Source: Mycoplasmopsis agalactiae PG2 (GTDB lineage: Bacteria > Bacillota_I > Bacilli_A > Mycoplasmatales > Metamycoplasmataceae). Taken from it: a stretch of DNA of 64,000 nt. The position numbers and the translations under genes are program-made. The notes under the pieces are model-generated. The model had not been told where the DNA came from. It made no database searches and was given only the letters and a program-made list of their open reading frames with translations. Below, piece by piece: positions 40,335 to 50,543 of the stretch. The DNA is taken from positions 558,001 through 622,000 of the forward strand of contig NC_009497.1 of NCBI RefSeq assembly GCF_000063605.1. Direction: 5' to 3'. How positions within the stretch are numbered: the stretch's first letter is position 1; every line of letters starts with the position of its first letter.

Positions 40335-40378
40335 TCTAATAAAATACAAATCGCACATATAATCAGATTTTTATTAGA
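40335..40378 (+). promoter_or_regulatory. Inverted repeat spanning the -10 box of the deo operon
   Basis: TCTAATAAAA (40335-40344) and TTTTATTAGA (40369-40378) are a perfect 10-base inverted repeat enclosing TATAAT at 40358-40363. It could be an operator for a nucleoside-responsive repressor or an RNA hairpin. The rest of the 285-base gap (40126-40410) shows no gene. Confidence 0.45.
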
Positions 40379-40410
40379 TTCAGAAATTTAAATTGCATTA
40401 AGGAGAAGAT

Positions 40411-41112
40411 ATGACACCACACATAAATGCGCCAAAAGGATCAATTGCTAAACTAGTTTTAATGCCTGGAGATCCATTAAGAGCTAAATATATTGCTGAA
40501 ACATTTTTAGATGAAGGTTATGAATTAGTTAACACTGTTAGAAATGTTTTTATGTACACAGGTACATACAAAGGCAAAAAAGTTTCAATAGCTGCTAGTG
40601 GAATGGGTTGCCCATCGATTGGTATATATAGTTACGAATTATTTAAATTCTATGATGTAGATAAAATCATTAGAGTTGGTTCTACAGGTGCATATGTAGA
40701 AGATTTAAAATTATATGACACAGTGTTAGTTGATTCAGCATATGCTGATTCAAACGCTTTTAGAAAATTAGTTTTAAACGATCACTCATATGTTGCATAT
40801 CCAAGTGCTTCATTAAATGAAGAAATCAAAAAATCTGCACAAAATTTAAACATTGAGCTAAAAACAGTTAGAACTCACTCATCTGACGTATTTTATTCAT
40901 CAGTTCCTCTTAGTCAAAGAATAGCTGAATCAAATGCTGCTTGCGTGGAAATGGAAAGTTATGCATTATTTACTAATGCTGAAAAACTAGGTAAACAAGC
41001 TGCTTGTTTACTAACAGTTAGTGACAACTTAATTACTCACGAAGAAACAACACCAGAAGAGCGTCAAACATCATTTAAAAATATGATGAAAATAGCTTTA
41101 GAATTAGCATAA
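40411..41112 (+). CDS. deoD: Purine-nucleoside phosphorylase (DeoD type), 233 aa
   Basis: Cleaves purine (deoxy)nucleosides with phosphate to base and (deoxy)ribose 1-phosphate. ATG 40411 behind AAGGAGAAG. Hexameric DeoD signatures: HINAPKGSIAKLVLMPGDPLRAKYIAE at the N-terminus, ASGMGCPSIGIYSYEL, VGSTGAY, VEMESYALF with the substrate-binding Glu, and TVSDNLITHE with the catalytic Asp. Standard length. First gene of a deoD-deoA-deoC operon that recycles bases and feeds deoxyribose into glycolysis. Confidence 0.96.
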   Translation: MTPHINAPKGSIAKLVLMPGDPLRAKYIAETFLDEGYELVNTVRNVFMYTGTYKGKKVSIAASGMGCPSIGIYSYELFKFYDVDKIIRVGSTGAYVEDLKLYDTVLVDSAYADSNAFRKLVLNDHSYVAYPSASLNEEIKKSAQNLNIELKTVRTHSSDVFYSSVPLSQRIAESNAACVEMESYALFTNAEKLGKQAACLLTVSDNLITHEETTPEERQTSFKNMMKIALELA

Positions 41113-41132
41113 TTAAACCATTAGGATATTAA

Positions 41133-42428
41133 ATGCGTATTGTTGATTTAATTGAAAAAAAGAGACTAGGCAAGTCTTTAAGTAATGAAGAAATTGACTT
41201 CTTATTAGGCTCATATGTTAATGGCTCAACTCCTGATTATCAAATGGCTGCCTTTTTAATGGCAGTTATGTTTCAAGGAATGGAATCGGCTGAGTTAGCC
41301 TACTTTACTAAATTTATGATGCACTCTGGCGATGTTATTGATCTTTCTGATATCCCAGGAATAAAAGTTGATAAACACTCAACTGGTGGAGTTGGCGATA
41401 AAACCACTCTAGCAGTTGCTCCTATTTGCGCAGCATTAGGTGCTCCAGTTGCCAAAATGTCAGGTAGAGGACTTGGTCACACTGGTGGAACTATTGATAA
41501 ATTAGAATCAATTCCAGGCTTTACAGTTGAGCTTACTGAAGCACAATTTAAAAAGCAAGTCAAAAAACACAAAATTGCTGTAATAGGACAAAGCAGTTCG
41601 CTTGTGCCTGCTGATAAAAAAATTTATGCATTAAGAGATGTTACTTCATGTGTTCAATCAATTCCACTCATTGCTTCAAGCATTATGTCTAAAAAACTTG
41701 CAACTGGAAGCGATGCAATTTTGTTAGATGTTAAATGTGGCAATGGTGCTTTTATGAAAACACCTGAATTAGCTAAAGAACTTTCTAAAACAATGATCTC
41801 AATTGGAAAAGAACTAGGAGTTGATGTTAGGGCTGAAATAACTAATATGTCAAGACCAATTGGTAGAGAAATTGGAAACAAAAACGAAGTTTTAGAAGCT
41901 ATTAAAACTCTTCAAGGCAATGGGCCAGCTGATTTTAATGAATTAGTTTACTCATCATGTGCAACAATTATGGAGCAATCAAAAATTGCTAAGTCACATG
42001 AAGAAGGCTTAAAACTTGTTGATGAAGTTATTAAAAATGGTAAGGCTTTAGAAAAATTCTATGAATTTATTGCCTTGCAAGGTGGTGATGTTGAAGCGCT
42101 TAAAAACCCTTCTTTCTGAAGTCCAAAATATTCATATGATATTTATGCAGATAAAGACGGCTTCTTAGAAATTTTTGATGCACTAGCTTTTGGAATTGTA
42201 GCTATGAAACTAGGTGCTGGTAGAGCTACTAAAGAAGATAAAATTGATTTTGAAGCAGGCATAACATTACACAAAAAGACCAATGAAACAATCAAAAAAG
42301 GCGATAAGCTATTTACACTTTACTCATCAAAAGAGATTAATCCTGAATTAGAAAAAGAACTATCAAGTGCATACAAAATAGGCTCAGAAAAAGTAAAAAA
42401 TAAAATCATTATTGATAGGTTAAAATAG
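41133..42428 (+). CDS. deoA: Pyrimidine-nucleoside/thymidine phosphorylase, 431 aa
   Basis: Cleaves thymidine, deoxyuridine and often uridine with phosphate. ATG 41133, 20 bases after deoD. The glycosyltransferase-3 family pattern is clear: KRLGKSLSNEEIDFLLGSYVNG at the start, KHSTGGVGDKTTL (phosphate site), SGRGLGHTGGTIDKLESIPG (the thymidine phosphorylase signature), LRDVTSCVQSIPLIASSIMSKK and DVKCGNGAFM. C-terminal PYNP domain with GITLHKKTNETIKKGDKLF. One UGA Trp near 42118. Whether it accepts uridine (pdp type) cannot be told. Confidence 0.95.
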
Positions 42429-42446
42429 CTAAAACAAAGGAATAAA

Positions 42447-43115
42447 ATGAAAATTGATTACAATAAAATGATTGACCACACATTTTTAAAAGCAGAAGCT
42501 ACAAAAGCTGATATTGATAAATTGATAGCTGAAGCTAAGCAATATGGCTTTAAAACTGTATGTGTTAATTCATCATATGTTCCATATGTTAAAGAACAAT
42601 TAATGGGCTCTAATGTTGGCATAACATCAGTTATAGGTTTTCCGCTAGGTGCAATGCTTACAAATTGCAAAGCTTATGAAGCTGCTGAAGCAATTAAAGC
42701 TGGTGCTGATGAAATTGATATGGTTATTAACATTGGCAAGCTAAAAGACAAAGATTATGACTATGTGCTTAAAGACATTATGGTAGTAAAACACGCTTGT
42801 GGCGACCATGTGTTAAAAGTTATTGTTGAAACAGCACTTTTAACAAAAGAAGAAATAGAAAAAGTAACTGAAATAGTTATGCAATCAGGAGCTGAATTTA
42901 TCAAAACATCAACTGGCTTCTCAACTCGTAGTGCTAGTTTAGAAGATGTTAAGACAATGAAATCAGTTTGCGGCGATAAACTATTAATTAAAGCTGCTGG
43001 TGGAATATCAAATAAAGATGATATGATCAAAATGCATGAAGCTGGTGCAACAAGATTTGGTACAAGTAGATCAGTTGCTATAGTTGAAGGCAAAGAATCG
43101 CATGGCGGCTACTAA
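42447..43115 (+). CDS. deoC: Deoxyribose-phosphate aldolase, 222 aa
   Basis: Splits 2-deoxyribose 5-phosphate into glyceraldehyde 3-phosphate and acetaldehyde. ATG 42447 behind AAAGGAAT. MIDHTFLKAEATKADI at the start, VCVNSSYVPYV, VIGFPLGAMLTNCKAYEA, EIDMVINIGKLKD, VKVIVETALLT-type LKVIVETALLT, FIKTSTGF with the Schiff-base Lys, and IKAAGGISNKDDM. Length normal. Last gene of the deo operon. The phosphopentomutase needed before this step (deoB) is not in the window. Its product meets the tpiA reaction encoded on the facing strand. Confidence 0.96.
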   Translation: MKIDYNKMIDHTFLKAEATKADIDKLIAEAKQYGFKTVCVNSSYVPYVKEQLMGSNVGITSVIGFPLGAMLTNCKAYEAAEAIKAGADEIDMVINIGKLKDKDYDYVLKDIMVVKHACGDHVLKVIVETALLTKEEIEKVTEIVMQSGAEFIKTSTGFSTRSASLEDVKTMKSVCGDKLLIKAAGGISNKDDMIKMHEAGATRFGTSRSVAIVEGKESHGGY

Positions 43116-43125
43116 AACAAACTAA

Positions 43126-43169
43126 AATAAAAAAACTGAGAGAGCTTGCTGCTGCTACTCAGTTTTTTT
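43126..43169. terminator. Bidirectional terminator between deoC and tpiA
   Basis: AAACTGAG (43133-43140) with CTCAGTTT (43158-43165). T-run on the plus strand and, on the minus strand, T7 plus ATTTTAG. Confidence 0.8.
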
Positions 43170-43176
43170 GTATTCT

Positions 43177-43953
43177 TTATTTAGGCATTATGCCGTCAGA
43201 ATTGACAGAAATAAGCTTTAAAAATTTGTCAATTTTTAAGCTAGCTGAACCAACCAAAAAGCCATTTAAATTAGGCAATTTGGTAAAATCATTAATATTA
43301 TTTTCATTAACACTTCCGCCATATAAAACAGGTACTTCAGGGCTAGTTAATTTATGAATTAATGCACTCACGTTTTCAACTTCTTCAGGAGTTGGAGTAA
43401 TGCCAGTGCCAATTGACCAAACTGGTTCATAGGCAATAATAACTTTATGAATATTAACTTCATCTAGCAAAATTTGCAATTGTTTATGAATAGCTGCTTC
43501 AGTTCTACCAGCATCTCTGTCTTCCTTAGATTCGCCAATGCATATAATTGGAGTAATGTCATACTTAACTGATTGCTTAATTTTTAAGTGCGTGGATTCA
43601 TCATTTTCATGATTTGTGTGATATCTTCTTCTTTCTGAGTGCCCGCATAAAGCATATGAAACATTGATATCTTGTAGCATTCTGGCGCTAACTTCACCAG
43701 TAAAAGCACCTTCTTCATTTTTTGACATATTTTGGCTGCATAATTTTAATTCAGGAACTCTATTTGTAAAATAAGCAGTTAGATTACATTGTGAAGGAGC
43801 CACACCAAAAACATTATTATCAATATAAGGAATTAATTGTGGATTGGCTTTTCTAAATTTTTTGTATTCTATTGCAAATTCATCAAAAAAGTTTAATGTT
43901 TCAGTAAATGTTTTATACATTTTTCAATTTCCAATTACTATAAATTGCTTCAT
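43177..43953 (-). CDS. tpiA: Triosephosphate isomerase, 258 aa
   Basis: Interconverts dihydroxyacetone phosphate and glyceraldehyde 3-phosphate. The true start is ATG 43953 (MKQFIVIGNWKMYKTF), with AAGGAGAAG before it; the Trp of NWKM is UGA, so the standard code begins later. Catalytic residues visible: Asn and Lys of GNWK, His of GHSERR, Glu of AYEPVWSIGTG (loop 6 follows), and the phosphate-binding YGGSV. Length is typical. Transcribed alone, facing the deo operon. Confidence 0.96.
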
Positions 43954-44096
43954 TGCTTCTCCTTATTCTAGGAAACTTATTTAACAAAATGCTATGCGTT
44001 TGTGAATTAAAGCATATAGTTAGGTACATTTTTTTACTTTATAATTATTAAATTAAAACATATTATTGAATAATCTTCAATATGTAGAAAGATATT

Positions 44097-45149
44097 ATGA
44101 AAAATAAATTAAAAAAATATTTGCTTTTAACTCCTTTATTAAGCTTGCCTATGGCTTTATCAGCTAAATGTAATGGAGAATCTAGCAATCAAGGCGAAAA
44201 TAATACTAAGTCAGTAAGCGAACTAATAAAGCAATATAAAGAAAAAATTGACAAGATTGAAAGCAATTTTTTAGCTAAAAAAGTTAATAATTCTTTTCAT
44301 TCAGATAACTCCGAAACAAAAAATTTCTTTAATGCGGCTTTATATGAGAACTTAGTCAACAATGTTGCTGATGCTAGCTCATCTTATGATATGGATAAGA
44401 AAATGCAAGAGTTTTATGACTTAGTAAAAAAAGACGAACAGGCCTATAAAACAGTCAAAGACAGCTTTTTTGACTATGAACAAAATTCACAGTCAGCTAA
44501 GATCACTAAAGCGCTTGTGGCAATAGTAAATGATTTAAATGTGCAAGTATTAAATAACTCAAATAAGTTTTTTGATGACTTTAATAATAAAGATTCTAAA
44601 GATAATTCAAAAATTATTTACTATGCATATCCACAACTAAGTCAATCAGCAACCTTTTTTACAAATAAAGAATGAAGTGAGTGAATCCAAGATGATTTTA
44701 GAGTTGTATATAGCTCATTAATAAACTATGATAAATCAACTTTAATTGAACCCTCACAATTTAAGTCAGACTTAATAAAAAACTATGATTCAAACACTGG
44801 CGTAAATTCAAACCATAATCACTCACATGCTACATATAGTATGATTTGAGAATTTATGAACTACTTAAATGCTTTTCGTGAAATAGCTAATAAATTGAAT
44901 TATGCTGAAAGTGTTAAAAATATTAAAAATGAATTAAAAAATAAGCCTGAATTACTAAAGTTATTTGACCAATTAACTAGTAAAACAGACTTATTAGTAA
45001 AAAATTCAGAATTAAAGTTGCTTAATCCACTTTATGATAAAGCAAGGGAAGCATTTAAATTATTAGATGATATTAGAATTGCTCTAAAAAGAATAGCTGA
45101 TTCATTAAAATTGGATAGTAGCACAGTAAATAAAATATTGCCTGCTTAA
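44097..45149 (+). CDS. Lipoprotein of unknown function, 350 aa
   Basis: The signal peptide ends in MALSAKC (Cys near 25), followed by a Ser/Asn/Glu-rich linker. The mature chain is mostly alpha-helical in appearance, Lys/Asn-rich, with aromatic clusters (WSEWIQDDF) and a His-rich spot (NSNHNHSHATY near residues 237-247) that could bind a metal. The C-terminal 90 residues are amphipathic helices. ATG 44097 has AAGATAT upstream, a weak ribosome site. Its own transcript ends at a bidirectional hairpin. No family recognised. Confidence 0.75.
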
Positions 45150-45164
45150 AGCTAGGTTAAAAAT

Positions 45165-45202
45165 AAAAACATCGGCACTTAATTTGCTGATGTTTTTATT
45201 TG
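45165..45202. terminator. Bidirectional terminator between lipoprotein gene and ecfT
   Basis: AAAAACATC...GATGTTTTT with an inner GCA/TGC pair; T-rich on both strands. Confidence 0.75.
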
Positions 45203-45205
45203 TTT

Positions 45206-46111
45206 TTAGAATGCAAAGAACGTATTAGCATATCAAGCAGCATTGTTTGTGGCTATAATTTGCTTATCAACTAATACTACATAAGTAATTGCTCAGGCTG
45301 CTATAAGCACCAAGAATATATCTCTTCATGTAGGAATAATTAATCTATATTTAGTTCTCTTTGCATAAGGATTATATCCTCTTGTTTCCATTGCATTTGA
45401 TAAGTCTTCTGCTTTTGAAAAGGCTGTAACAAACAATGGAATAATTAAGGTTGTAAATGATTTAACTTTGTCTTTAAACTTGCCGTTTTTAAAGTCAACA
45501 CCCCTGCTAGCTTGCGCTTTAGTAATTCTTTGAGCTTCTTCTAATAGTGTAGGAATAAATCTTAAAGCAATGTAAATAATCATTACAATTACGTGTGTTG
45601 GGATAAATAATAATTTAAGTGGCATTAATAAGTCATCAATTGCTTTTGATAAAAGCATTGGCTTAGTTGTATTAATCATTAAGCTTGTTGCCATTATCAT
45701 TATATAAACACGCACAACTAAACCTAAGGTTCTAGCAATAACTTCTCAAGAAATGAAATAACTCTTTCCTAAGTGAATTGGAAGTGGATATCAGTCTTTT
45801 AATTTTTTATAATTCTCAGTCAATGCACCAGCAGCATCATATGGCTTTTGGCCCATTGTATAAATATTAACTCAAAAAAGGAAGAAGCCTATAAGCGGCG
45901 GCATTATTCAGAGTCTTAAGAAAGCAGTAGGGCTTTTTGTTTCAATTAAGTACAAAATTCATAATGGTAAAAGAATAATTCCAAGAGTAAGAAAATCTTT
46001 TGCCACAAATGTTAAAACAATGTAAATTATGATGAATATAATCTTGAATCTAGGATCCATTTTATGAACCACAGTGTCATTCATCATATAACGGCCATAA
46101 TTACTATTCAT
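45206..46111 (-). CDS. ecfT: ECF transporter transmembrane subunit EcfT, 301 aa
   Basis: Membrane scaffold of energy-coupling-factor vitamin/micronutrient importers. ATG 46111 overlaps the end of ecfA2 by eight bases (GATGAATAG). Opens with DTVVHKMDPRFKIIFII (the H-x-LDPR pattern of CbiQ/EcfT). The two coupling-helix motifs bear Arg as expected: AQASRGVD and AMETRGYNP, the latter matching the A-x-x-x-RG consensus that docks in the ATPase grooves. About six hydrophobic segments. The substrate-specific S components are encoded elsewhere. Confidence 0.94.
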
Positions 46112-47039
46112 CTTTGACCCCGCCTTTAGTTTTTTTATTCATATACTTGTTAATAAAGTTTGCTAATTCATCAATTGAAGTAACTCTAGGAACCTTTATT
46201 CCTTTTGCTTCTAATTTAGAGACAAAATCTAAAAGTTTAGGTGGTTCCATATAATTATTTTTTAAAAATTCAGTGTCTCTTAAAACATCATGAGTGTCGC
46301 CGTCTTTAACAATTTGGCCGTCTTTGAAAGCTAAAACTCTTTCTGTGTACTCTAAAACATTATCTAAGTCGTGAGTAACAATAATAACTGTTTTACCTTG
46401 TTTATGGAGCTCTTTGAAAATATTTAGTATCTCAATTACACCAACAGGATCAAGTCCTGCTGTAGGCTCATCGGCTATTATAAAATCAGGTTCCATAGCT
46501 AATATTCCAGCTAAAGCTACTCTTCTTTTTTGTCCACCAGAGAGCTCAAAAGGAGAACGTTTTAAAAATGATTCGTCTAGTCCAACTAATTTAATGTATT
46601 TTGCAGCTCTTTCGAGAGCCTCTTGCTTGCTAACACCAAAGCTTCTTGGACCAAAAGCTATATCTTTTTCAATTGTTTCTTCAAACAACTGATATTCAGC
46701 AAACTGGAATACAACACCAACTCTTTTACGAAGATCTTTAGCTTTTTTAACTCTCTTTCTTCTGGTTGGTTTAATAACAAAACTTTCCATAAATTTTTCT
46801 TTTTCGCCTGTTTTATGGTTTATTTTGTCATTTTCAAAAACTCATTCAACACTGCCAGCACTAGGTAATAATAAAGCATTAAGATGTTCAATAAAAGTAG
46901 TTTTACCACTACCAGTTTGTCCAATTACACCGACAAATTCGCCTTGCTTAATTGAGACATTAATATTGTCTATTGCATTAAGCTCATAAGGAGTTTTAGC
47001 TAAAAATGTGTGCACTAAGTCTTTAACTGTTATTTGCAT
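46104..47039 (-). CDS. ecfA2: ECF transporter ATPase EcfA2, 311 aa
   Basis: ATG 47039 overlaps the 3' end of ecfA1 by ten bases. Walker A is GQTGSGKTT (about 38-46), the Q-loop region is [12 protein letters not shown], the signature is [14 protein letters not shown], Walker B is [12 protein letters not shown] and the H-loop is IVTHDLDN. Between Walker A and the Q-loop there is a basic insertion of about 35 residues ([16 protein letters not shown] to [14 protein letters not shown]) containing the UGA Trp that splits the frame. A C-terminal extension precedes the stop. Pairs with EcfA1 under EcfT. Confidence 0.94.
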
Positions 47040-47827
47040 ATTTGATCTAATAACTCCTTTTCATTATATGTAGGCTTAACACCATTAATTTTCTCACTTA
47101 GCTTGTAAATAAAAGGAGAGTCAATTTTTGCTAAGCTTAAGATTTCTTTGTTGTTTAAAATTTCACTTGGAGAGCCTGAAGCTATTACTTTACCTTCAGA
47201 GAAAACTAAACAATAATCAGCTAGGATTGCTTCATCCATATCATGAGTAATTGAGATAAGAGTTTTCTTTCTTTCTTTTTGTACCGAACTAATAATATCA
47301 AGCACTTTTCTCTTACCTAATGGATCAAGCATACTAGTTACTTCATCGAAGATAATAATATCAGGGTCTAGTGCTAAAACTGAAGCAATAGCTACACGTT
47401 GTTTTTGACCGCCAGAAAGCGACTGTGGGCTTTTTTCTAAATAATTACCCATACCAACTTTGTGCGCTAATTCATCAATAATAGGCTTCATGTCTTTACG
47501 TGGAATACATTTGTTTTCTAGTCCAAAAGCAACGTCGTCTTCAACTGAAGCGCCAATGAATTGGTTATCTGGGTTTTGGAAAATAATTCCTATTTTGCCT
47601 CTTATTTCTCTAAGTGTTTCTTTGCTTATAGTTGTGCCATCTAATTCTATTTTGCCATCAGCTGGTTTATATAAAGCTACAAGTAGCTTAGAAAATGTAC
47701 TCTTACCAGAGCCATTGTGTCCTAAAATAGCAACATATTTGCCGCTTTCTATTTCTAAATTAAGTTTTTCAATAGCATTAGCTTGTGCGCTAGGGTATTT
47801 AAACATTAAATCAGTGACTTTGATCAT
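47030..47827 (-). CDS. ecfA1: ECF transporter ATPase EcfA1, 265 aa
   Basis: ATG 47827 lies 10 bases after a TATAAT, with no Shine-Dalgarno, so translation is probably near-leaderless. Walker A is GHNGSGKST (about 36-44), Q-loop is [14 protein letters not shown] (the ECF/Cbi-type pattern), signature is [16 protein letters not shown], Walker B is [13 protein letters not shown] and H-loop is ITHDMDEA. No internal UGA. First gene of ecfA1-ecfA2-ecfT, separated from rplQ by a terminator but kept in the order common in Firmicutes and mollicutes. Confidence 0.95.
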   Translation of the reverse strand: MIKVTDLMFKYPSAQANAIEKLNLEIESGKYVAILGHNGSGKSTFSKLLVALYKPADGKIELDGTTISKETLREIRGKIGIIFQNPDNQFIGASVEDDVAFGLENKCIPRKDMKPIIDELAHKVGMGNYLEKSPQSLSGGQKQRVAIASVLALDPDIIIFDEVTSMLDPLGKRKVLDIISSVQKERKKTLISITHDMDEAILADYCLVFSEGKVIASGSPSEILNNKEILSLAKIDSPFIYKLSEKINGVKPTYNEKELLDQICK

Positions 47828-47836
47828 AATGTGTTT

Positions 47837-47863
47837 ATTATACTACCAAAATAGAATTGTCAC
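47837..47863 (-). promoter_or_regulatory. Probable promoter of the ecf operon
   Basis: On the minus strand GTGACA, 15-base spacer, TATAAT; the -10 box ends about ten bases before ATG 47827. Confidence 0.5.
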
Positions 47864-47894
47864 TTTAGCTTTTTTAACTATTTTAAAGGCAAAA

Positions 47895-47927
47895 AGGAAA
47901 ATAAAATGACGCAATGTTTGCGTCATT
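47895..47927 (-). terminator. Terminator of the secY-rplQ operon
   Basis: Ten-base perfect stem AATGACGCAA/TTGCGTCATT with a three-base loop and TTTATTTT on the minus strand. Confidence 0.85.
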
Positions 47928-47996
47928 AAATAAAAGGAATTTAGCAATCGTTTTAGATTTGTGAATATATTAATAATTTTAAAAAGATGGAGATTT

Positions 47997-48362
47997 TTAA
48001 ACTAATTCAATAATAGCCATAGGTGCGTTGTCACCTTGACGGTTTACTAACTTATAAATTCTTGTGTAGCCACCATTACGTTTTGCATATGATGGAGCGA
48101 TTGTGTCAAATAAGTGTTTAAGTACATCTTTCTTGCCTTCTTCAACTAATGTTGGACGCAAGAAACTTGCACAAATTCTACGGTTTGCAAGAGTTGGGTT
48201 TTTTGCTTTAGTAATTAATTTTTCTGCATGTCTACGTAATTCTTTTGCACGTGTAAGTGTAGTTGTTATACGACCATTAGCAAATAATTCACTAACTAAT
48301 GTTCTCATAACGCCTTTTCTTCATTTAACATCACGGCTGTAAATTTGGGTTGGATTAGCCAT
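47997..48362 (-). CDS. rplQ: 50S ribosomal protein L17, 121 aa
   Basis: Starts at ATG 48362 (MANPTQIYSRDVKWRKG), where the start codon shares one base with the rpoA stop (TAATG). A UGA Trp at residue 14 hides the N-terminus under the standard code. Family pattern: MRTLVSELFANGRITTTLTRAKELRRHAEKLIT, then the GGYTRIYKLVNRQGDNAPMAIIEL end. Last gene of the ribosomal/RNA-polymerase operon, before a strong terminator. Confidence 0.96.
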
Positions 48363-49372
48363 TATTCATCTCCTTTATTAAGAGTGAAGCCATTTAGTTT
48401 TAAACATTCTTGAATTTCATCTAATGATTTTCTACCTAAGTTCTTAGTTTGTTCTAATTCTTCTCAGGTCATAGCTGCTACTTCAGAAGCTTTTGTTTTG
48501 CCAATTCTCTTAAGAGCATTTAATGAACGAACTGAAAGACCTAGTTGGTTAATATCAACATCATTTTCAATTGGTTCATCATTATTAATTTTTTCTTCTT
48601 CAAAAACATCAATTTTCATTGCATCAACATCGCCAACAGTCATAAAGTGTGCTACTAAAATCTTGCAAGCTTGGTTTATAGCACTTTTAGCATCAACTGT
48701 ACCATCTGTTTTGATTGTAAAAAGTAATTCTTCTTCAATTTTGTTGCTTGAAGTATTTAATTCTTTAACAGTGTAGCTGCATTTTTCCACAGGACTAAAA
48801 TTGCTGTCTACAGCTATAAATAAGCCTTTTTTGATGTTTGATTCGATTTTTGAAGCAAATAATGAATCGTTTTGGATAAACTTTTTATTGCTTTCATTTG
48901 AAATAAAACCTCTGCCAGGTCTTAAGAATAGTTCAATTACTAATGCTCCTTTTTGGATATTAGCAATTTCTTGGCTTTTGTTAATTATTTCAACTGAAGG
49001 ATTGCTGATTTCAATGCTCTTAGATGTTACAACTCCAGGTTGTTCAGCTTTAATTGTTGCTTTAATGATTTCACCATCTTTAACAAATTCAGGGTTGTAT
49101 TTGAACTTTACTTTTCTTAAATTCATTATGATGGCTGTAACGTCTTCAACAATTCCAGGAATTGTTTGAAACTCGTGGCTAACGCCTGAGATTTTGATTG
49201 CAAATAATGCTAAAGAAGTAATATTAGATAATAAAACTCTTCTTAATGCAACTGCAACAGTGTTAGCAAAGCCTCTTTCAAGTGGTTTAAGTGAAAATGT
49301 AACTTCATTTAAATTGTTATTGATAGCAGAGTTACTTACTTGTAAGTAATCTAATTTAGACATTCTTTTCAT
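48362..49372 (-). CDS. rpoA: RNA polymerase alpha subunit, 336 aa
   Basis: Start ATG 49372, AAAGGAG upstream. The N-terminal assembly domain shows LERGFANTVAVALRRVLLSN (the conserved GT(L/V)-ALRR-LLS segment) and GISHEF-type SGVSHEFQTIPGI. The C-terminal domain (about 270-336) has LGLSVRSLNALKRIGK and ELEQTKNLGRKSLDEI, the helix-hairpin-helix that contacts DNA and activators. One UGA Trp (AAMTWEELEQ) cuts the frame. An acidic linker EEEKINNDEPIENDVD joins the domains. Confidence 0.96.
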
Positions 49373-49390
49373 AAGTGTTACTCTCCTTTG

Positions 49391-49792
49391 TTATTTTCTC
49401 ATTTTTTCACGTTTAAGAATACGTTTTGGAGGTCTAGTACCGTTGTGTGGCACTGGAGTTACGTCTTTAATTTCTGTAACAGTGATGCCAGATACTTCAA
49501 TTTGTTTTCTAGCAGCATCTTTACCAGCACCTATACCTTTAAGTTCAACTCTTACGCTTTTAATACCATGCTCTTTAGCAGCTTCTGACGCTGCTTGGGC
49601 AGCTAAACCTGCTGCATAAGGGGTTTTCTTTTTAGTTCCTTTATAGCCAATAGCACCTGAGCTACTTCATGCTATAACGTTACCTAATTCATCAGCAAAT
49701 GTCACAATTGTGTTTTGGTTAGTTGAGTGGATGTGTGCAACACCTTTAGTAATGTTTTTCTTTTTTGTTTTCTTAACAACTTTATTAGCCAT
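49391..49792 (-). CDS. rpsK: 30S ribosomal protein S11, 133 aa
   Basis: ATG 49792 with TAGGAG seven bases before it. [21 protein letters not shown], then a UGA Trp in [28 protein letters not shown] and the C-terminal [23 protein letters not shown] are all family-typical. Central platform protein of the small subunit. Lies between rpsM and rpoA as in the classical alpha operon. Confidence 0.97.
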
Positions 49793-49812
49793 AATTTATT
49801 CTCCTAAATTAA

Positions 49813-50184
49813 CTATTTAGTTGATTTCTTACCAGCAACAGTCTTTCTAGGACCTTTTCTAGTTCTAGCATTACTTTTTGTGCTTTGGCCTCTAACAGGT
49901 AGACCTTTACGGTGTCTAATTCCACGGTAGCACTTAACTTCCATTAAACGTTTGATGTTTAATGAAACTTCTCTACGTAAATCACCTTCTGTGACATATT
50001 CTTTTGCAATTTCTCTAATTGCACTAAGTTGTGCTTCTGATAAGTCTTTAACTCTGATGTTTTCATCAATTTTTGCTTTTGCACATATTTCTTGTGCGCT
50101 TGTTCTACCAATACCATAGATGTAAGTTAATGAAATAACTACACGTTTATTGTTTGGTATTTCTATATTTAAAATTCTTGCCAT
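49813..50184 (-). CDS. rpsM: 30S ribosomal protein S13, 123 aa
   Basis: Head protein of the 30S subunit. [29 protein letters not shown] at the start, [16 protein letters not shown] helix-two-turns-helix region, and [31 protein letters not shown] at the basic end, which is the S13 signature. Length standard; no internal UGA. Follows rpmJ by six bases. Confidence 0.97.
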   Translation of the reverse strand: MARILNIEIPNNKRVVISLTYIYGIGRTSAQEICAKAKIDENIRVKDLSEAQLSAIREIAKEYVTEGDLRREVSLNIKRLMEVKCYRGIRHRKGLPVRGQSTKSNARTRKGPRKTVAGKKSTK

Positions 50185-50190
50185 CTAATT

Positions 50191-50304
50191 TTATCCTTGT
50201 CTTTGTTTGTGTTTAGGGGTAGAGCAAATTACCCTGATAACACCTTTACGTTTGATAATACGACAATCTTTACACATTCTTTTTACGCTAGCTCTAACTT
50301 TCAT
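50191..50304 (-). CDS. rpmJ: 50S ribosomal protein L36, 37 aa
   Basis: Short frame from ATG 50304 to TAA 50191. [17 protein letters not shown], then [13 protein letters not shown] gives the zinc-binding C-x2-C...C-x4-H set of the zinc-type (C+) L36. Position between infA and rpsM is the standard one. Confidence 0.96.
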   Translation of the reverse strand: MKVRASVKRMCKDCRIIKRKGVIRVICSTPKHKQRQG

Positions 50305-50318
50305 AAATTAGTTATCTC

Positions 50319-50537
50319 CTATCTATTGTGCCGATATGTAATACGCCCTCTTTGCAAGTTATATGGGCTTAGTTCAACATCGACTTCATCACCAGGTAAA
50401 ATTCTAATGCGGTTTACACGCATTTTACCTGAAATGTTAGCTTTAATATCTTGTCCACTTTCTAAAGTTACTAAATATTCATCGGTTGAATAGATTTCTT
50501 TGACTTTTGCTCTAATTTTAATAGCGTCTTTTGCCAT
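50319..50537 (-). CDS. infA: Translation initiation factor IF-1, 72 aa
   Basis: [17 protein letters not shown], then a single OB fold with [34 protein letters not shown]. The length is exactly that of the family. Its Shine-Dalgarno, AAAGGA, lies inside the end of map, seven bases from the map stop. Confidence 0.97.
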   Translation of the reverse strand: MAKDAIKIRAKVKEIYSTDEYLVTLESGQDIKANISGKMRVNRIRILPGDEVDVELSPYNLQRGRITYRHNR

Positions 50538-50543
50538 TTTTTA

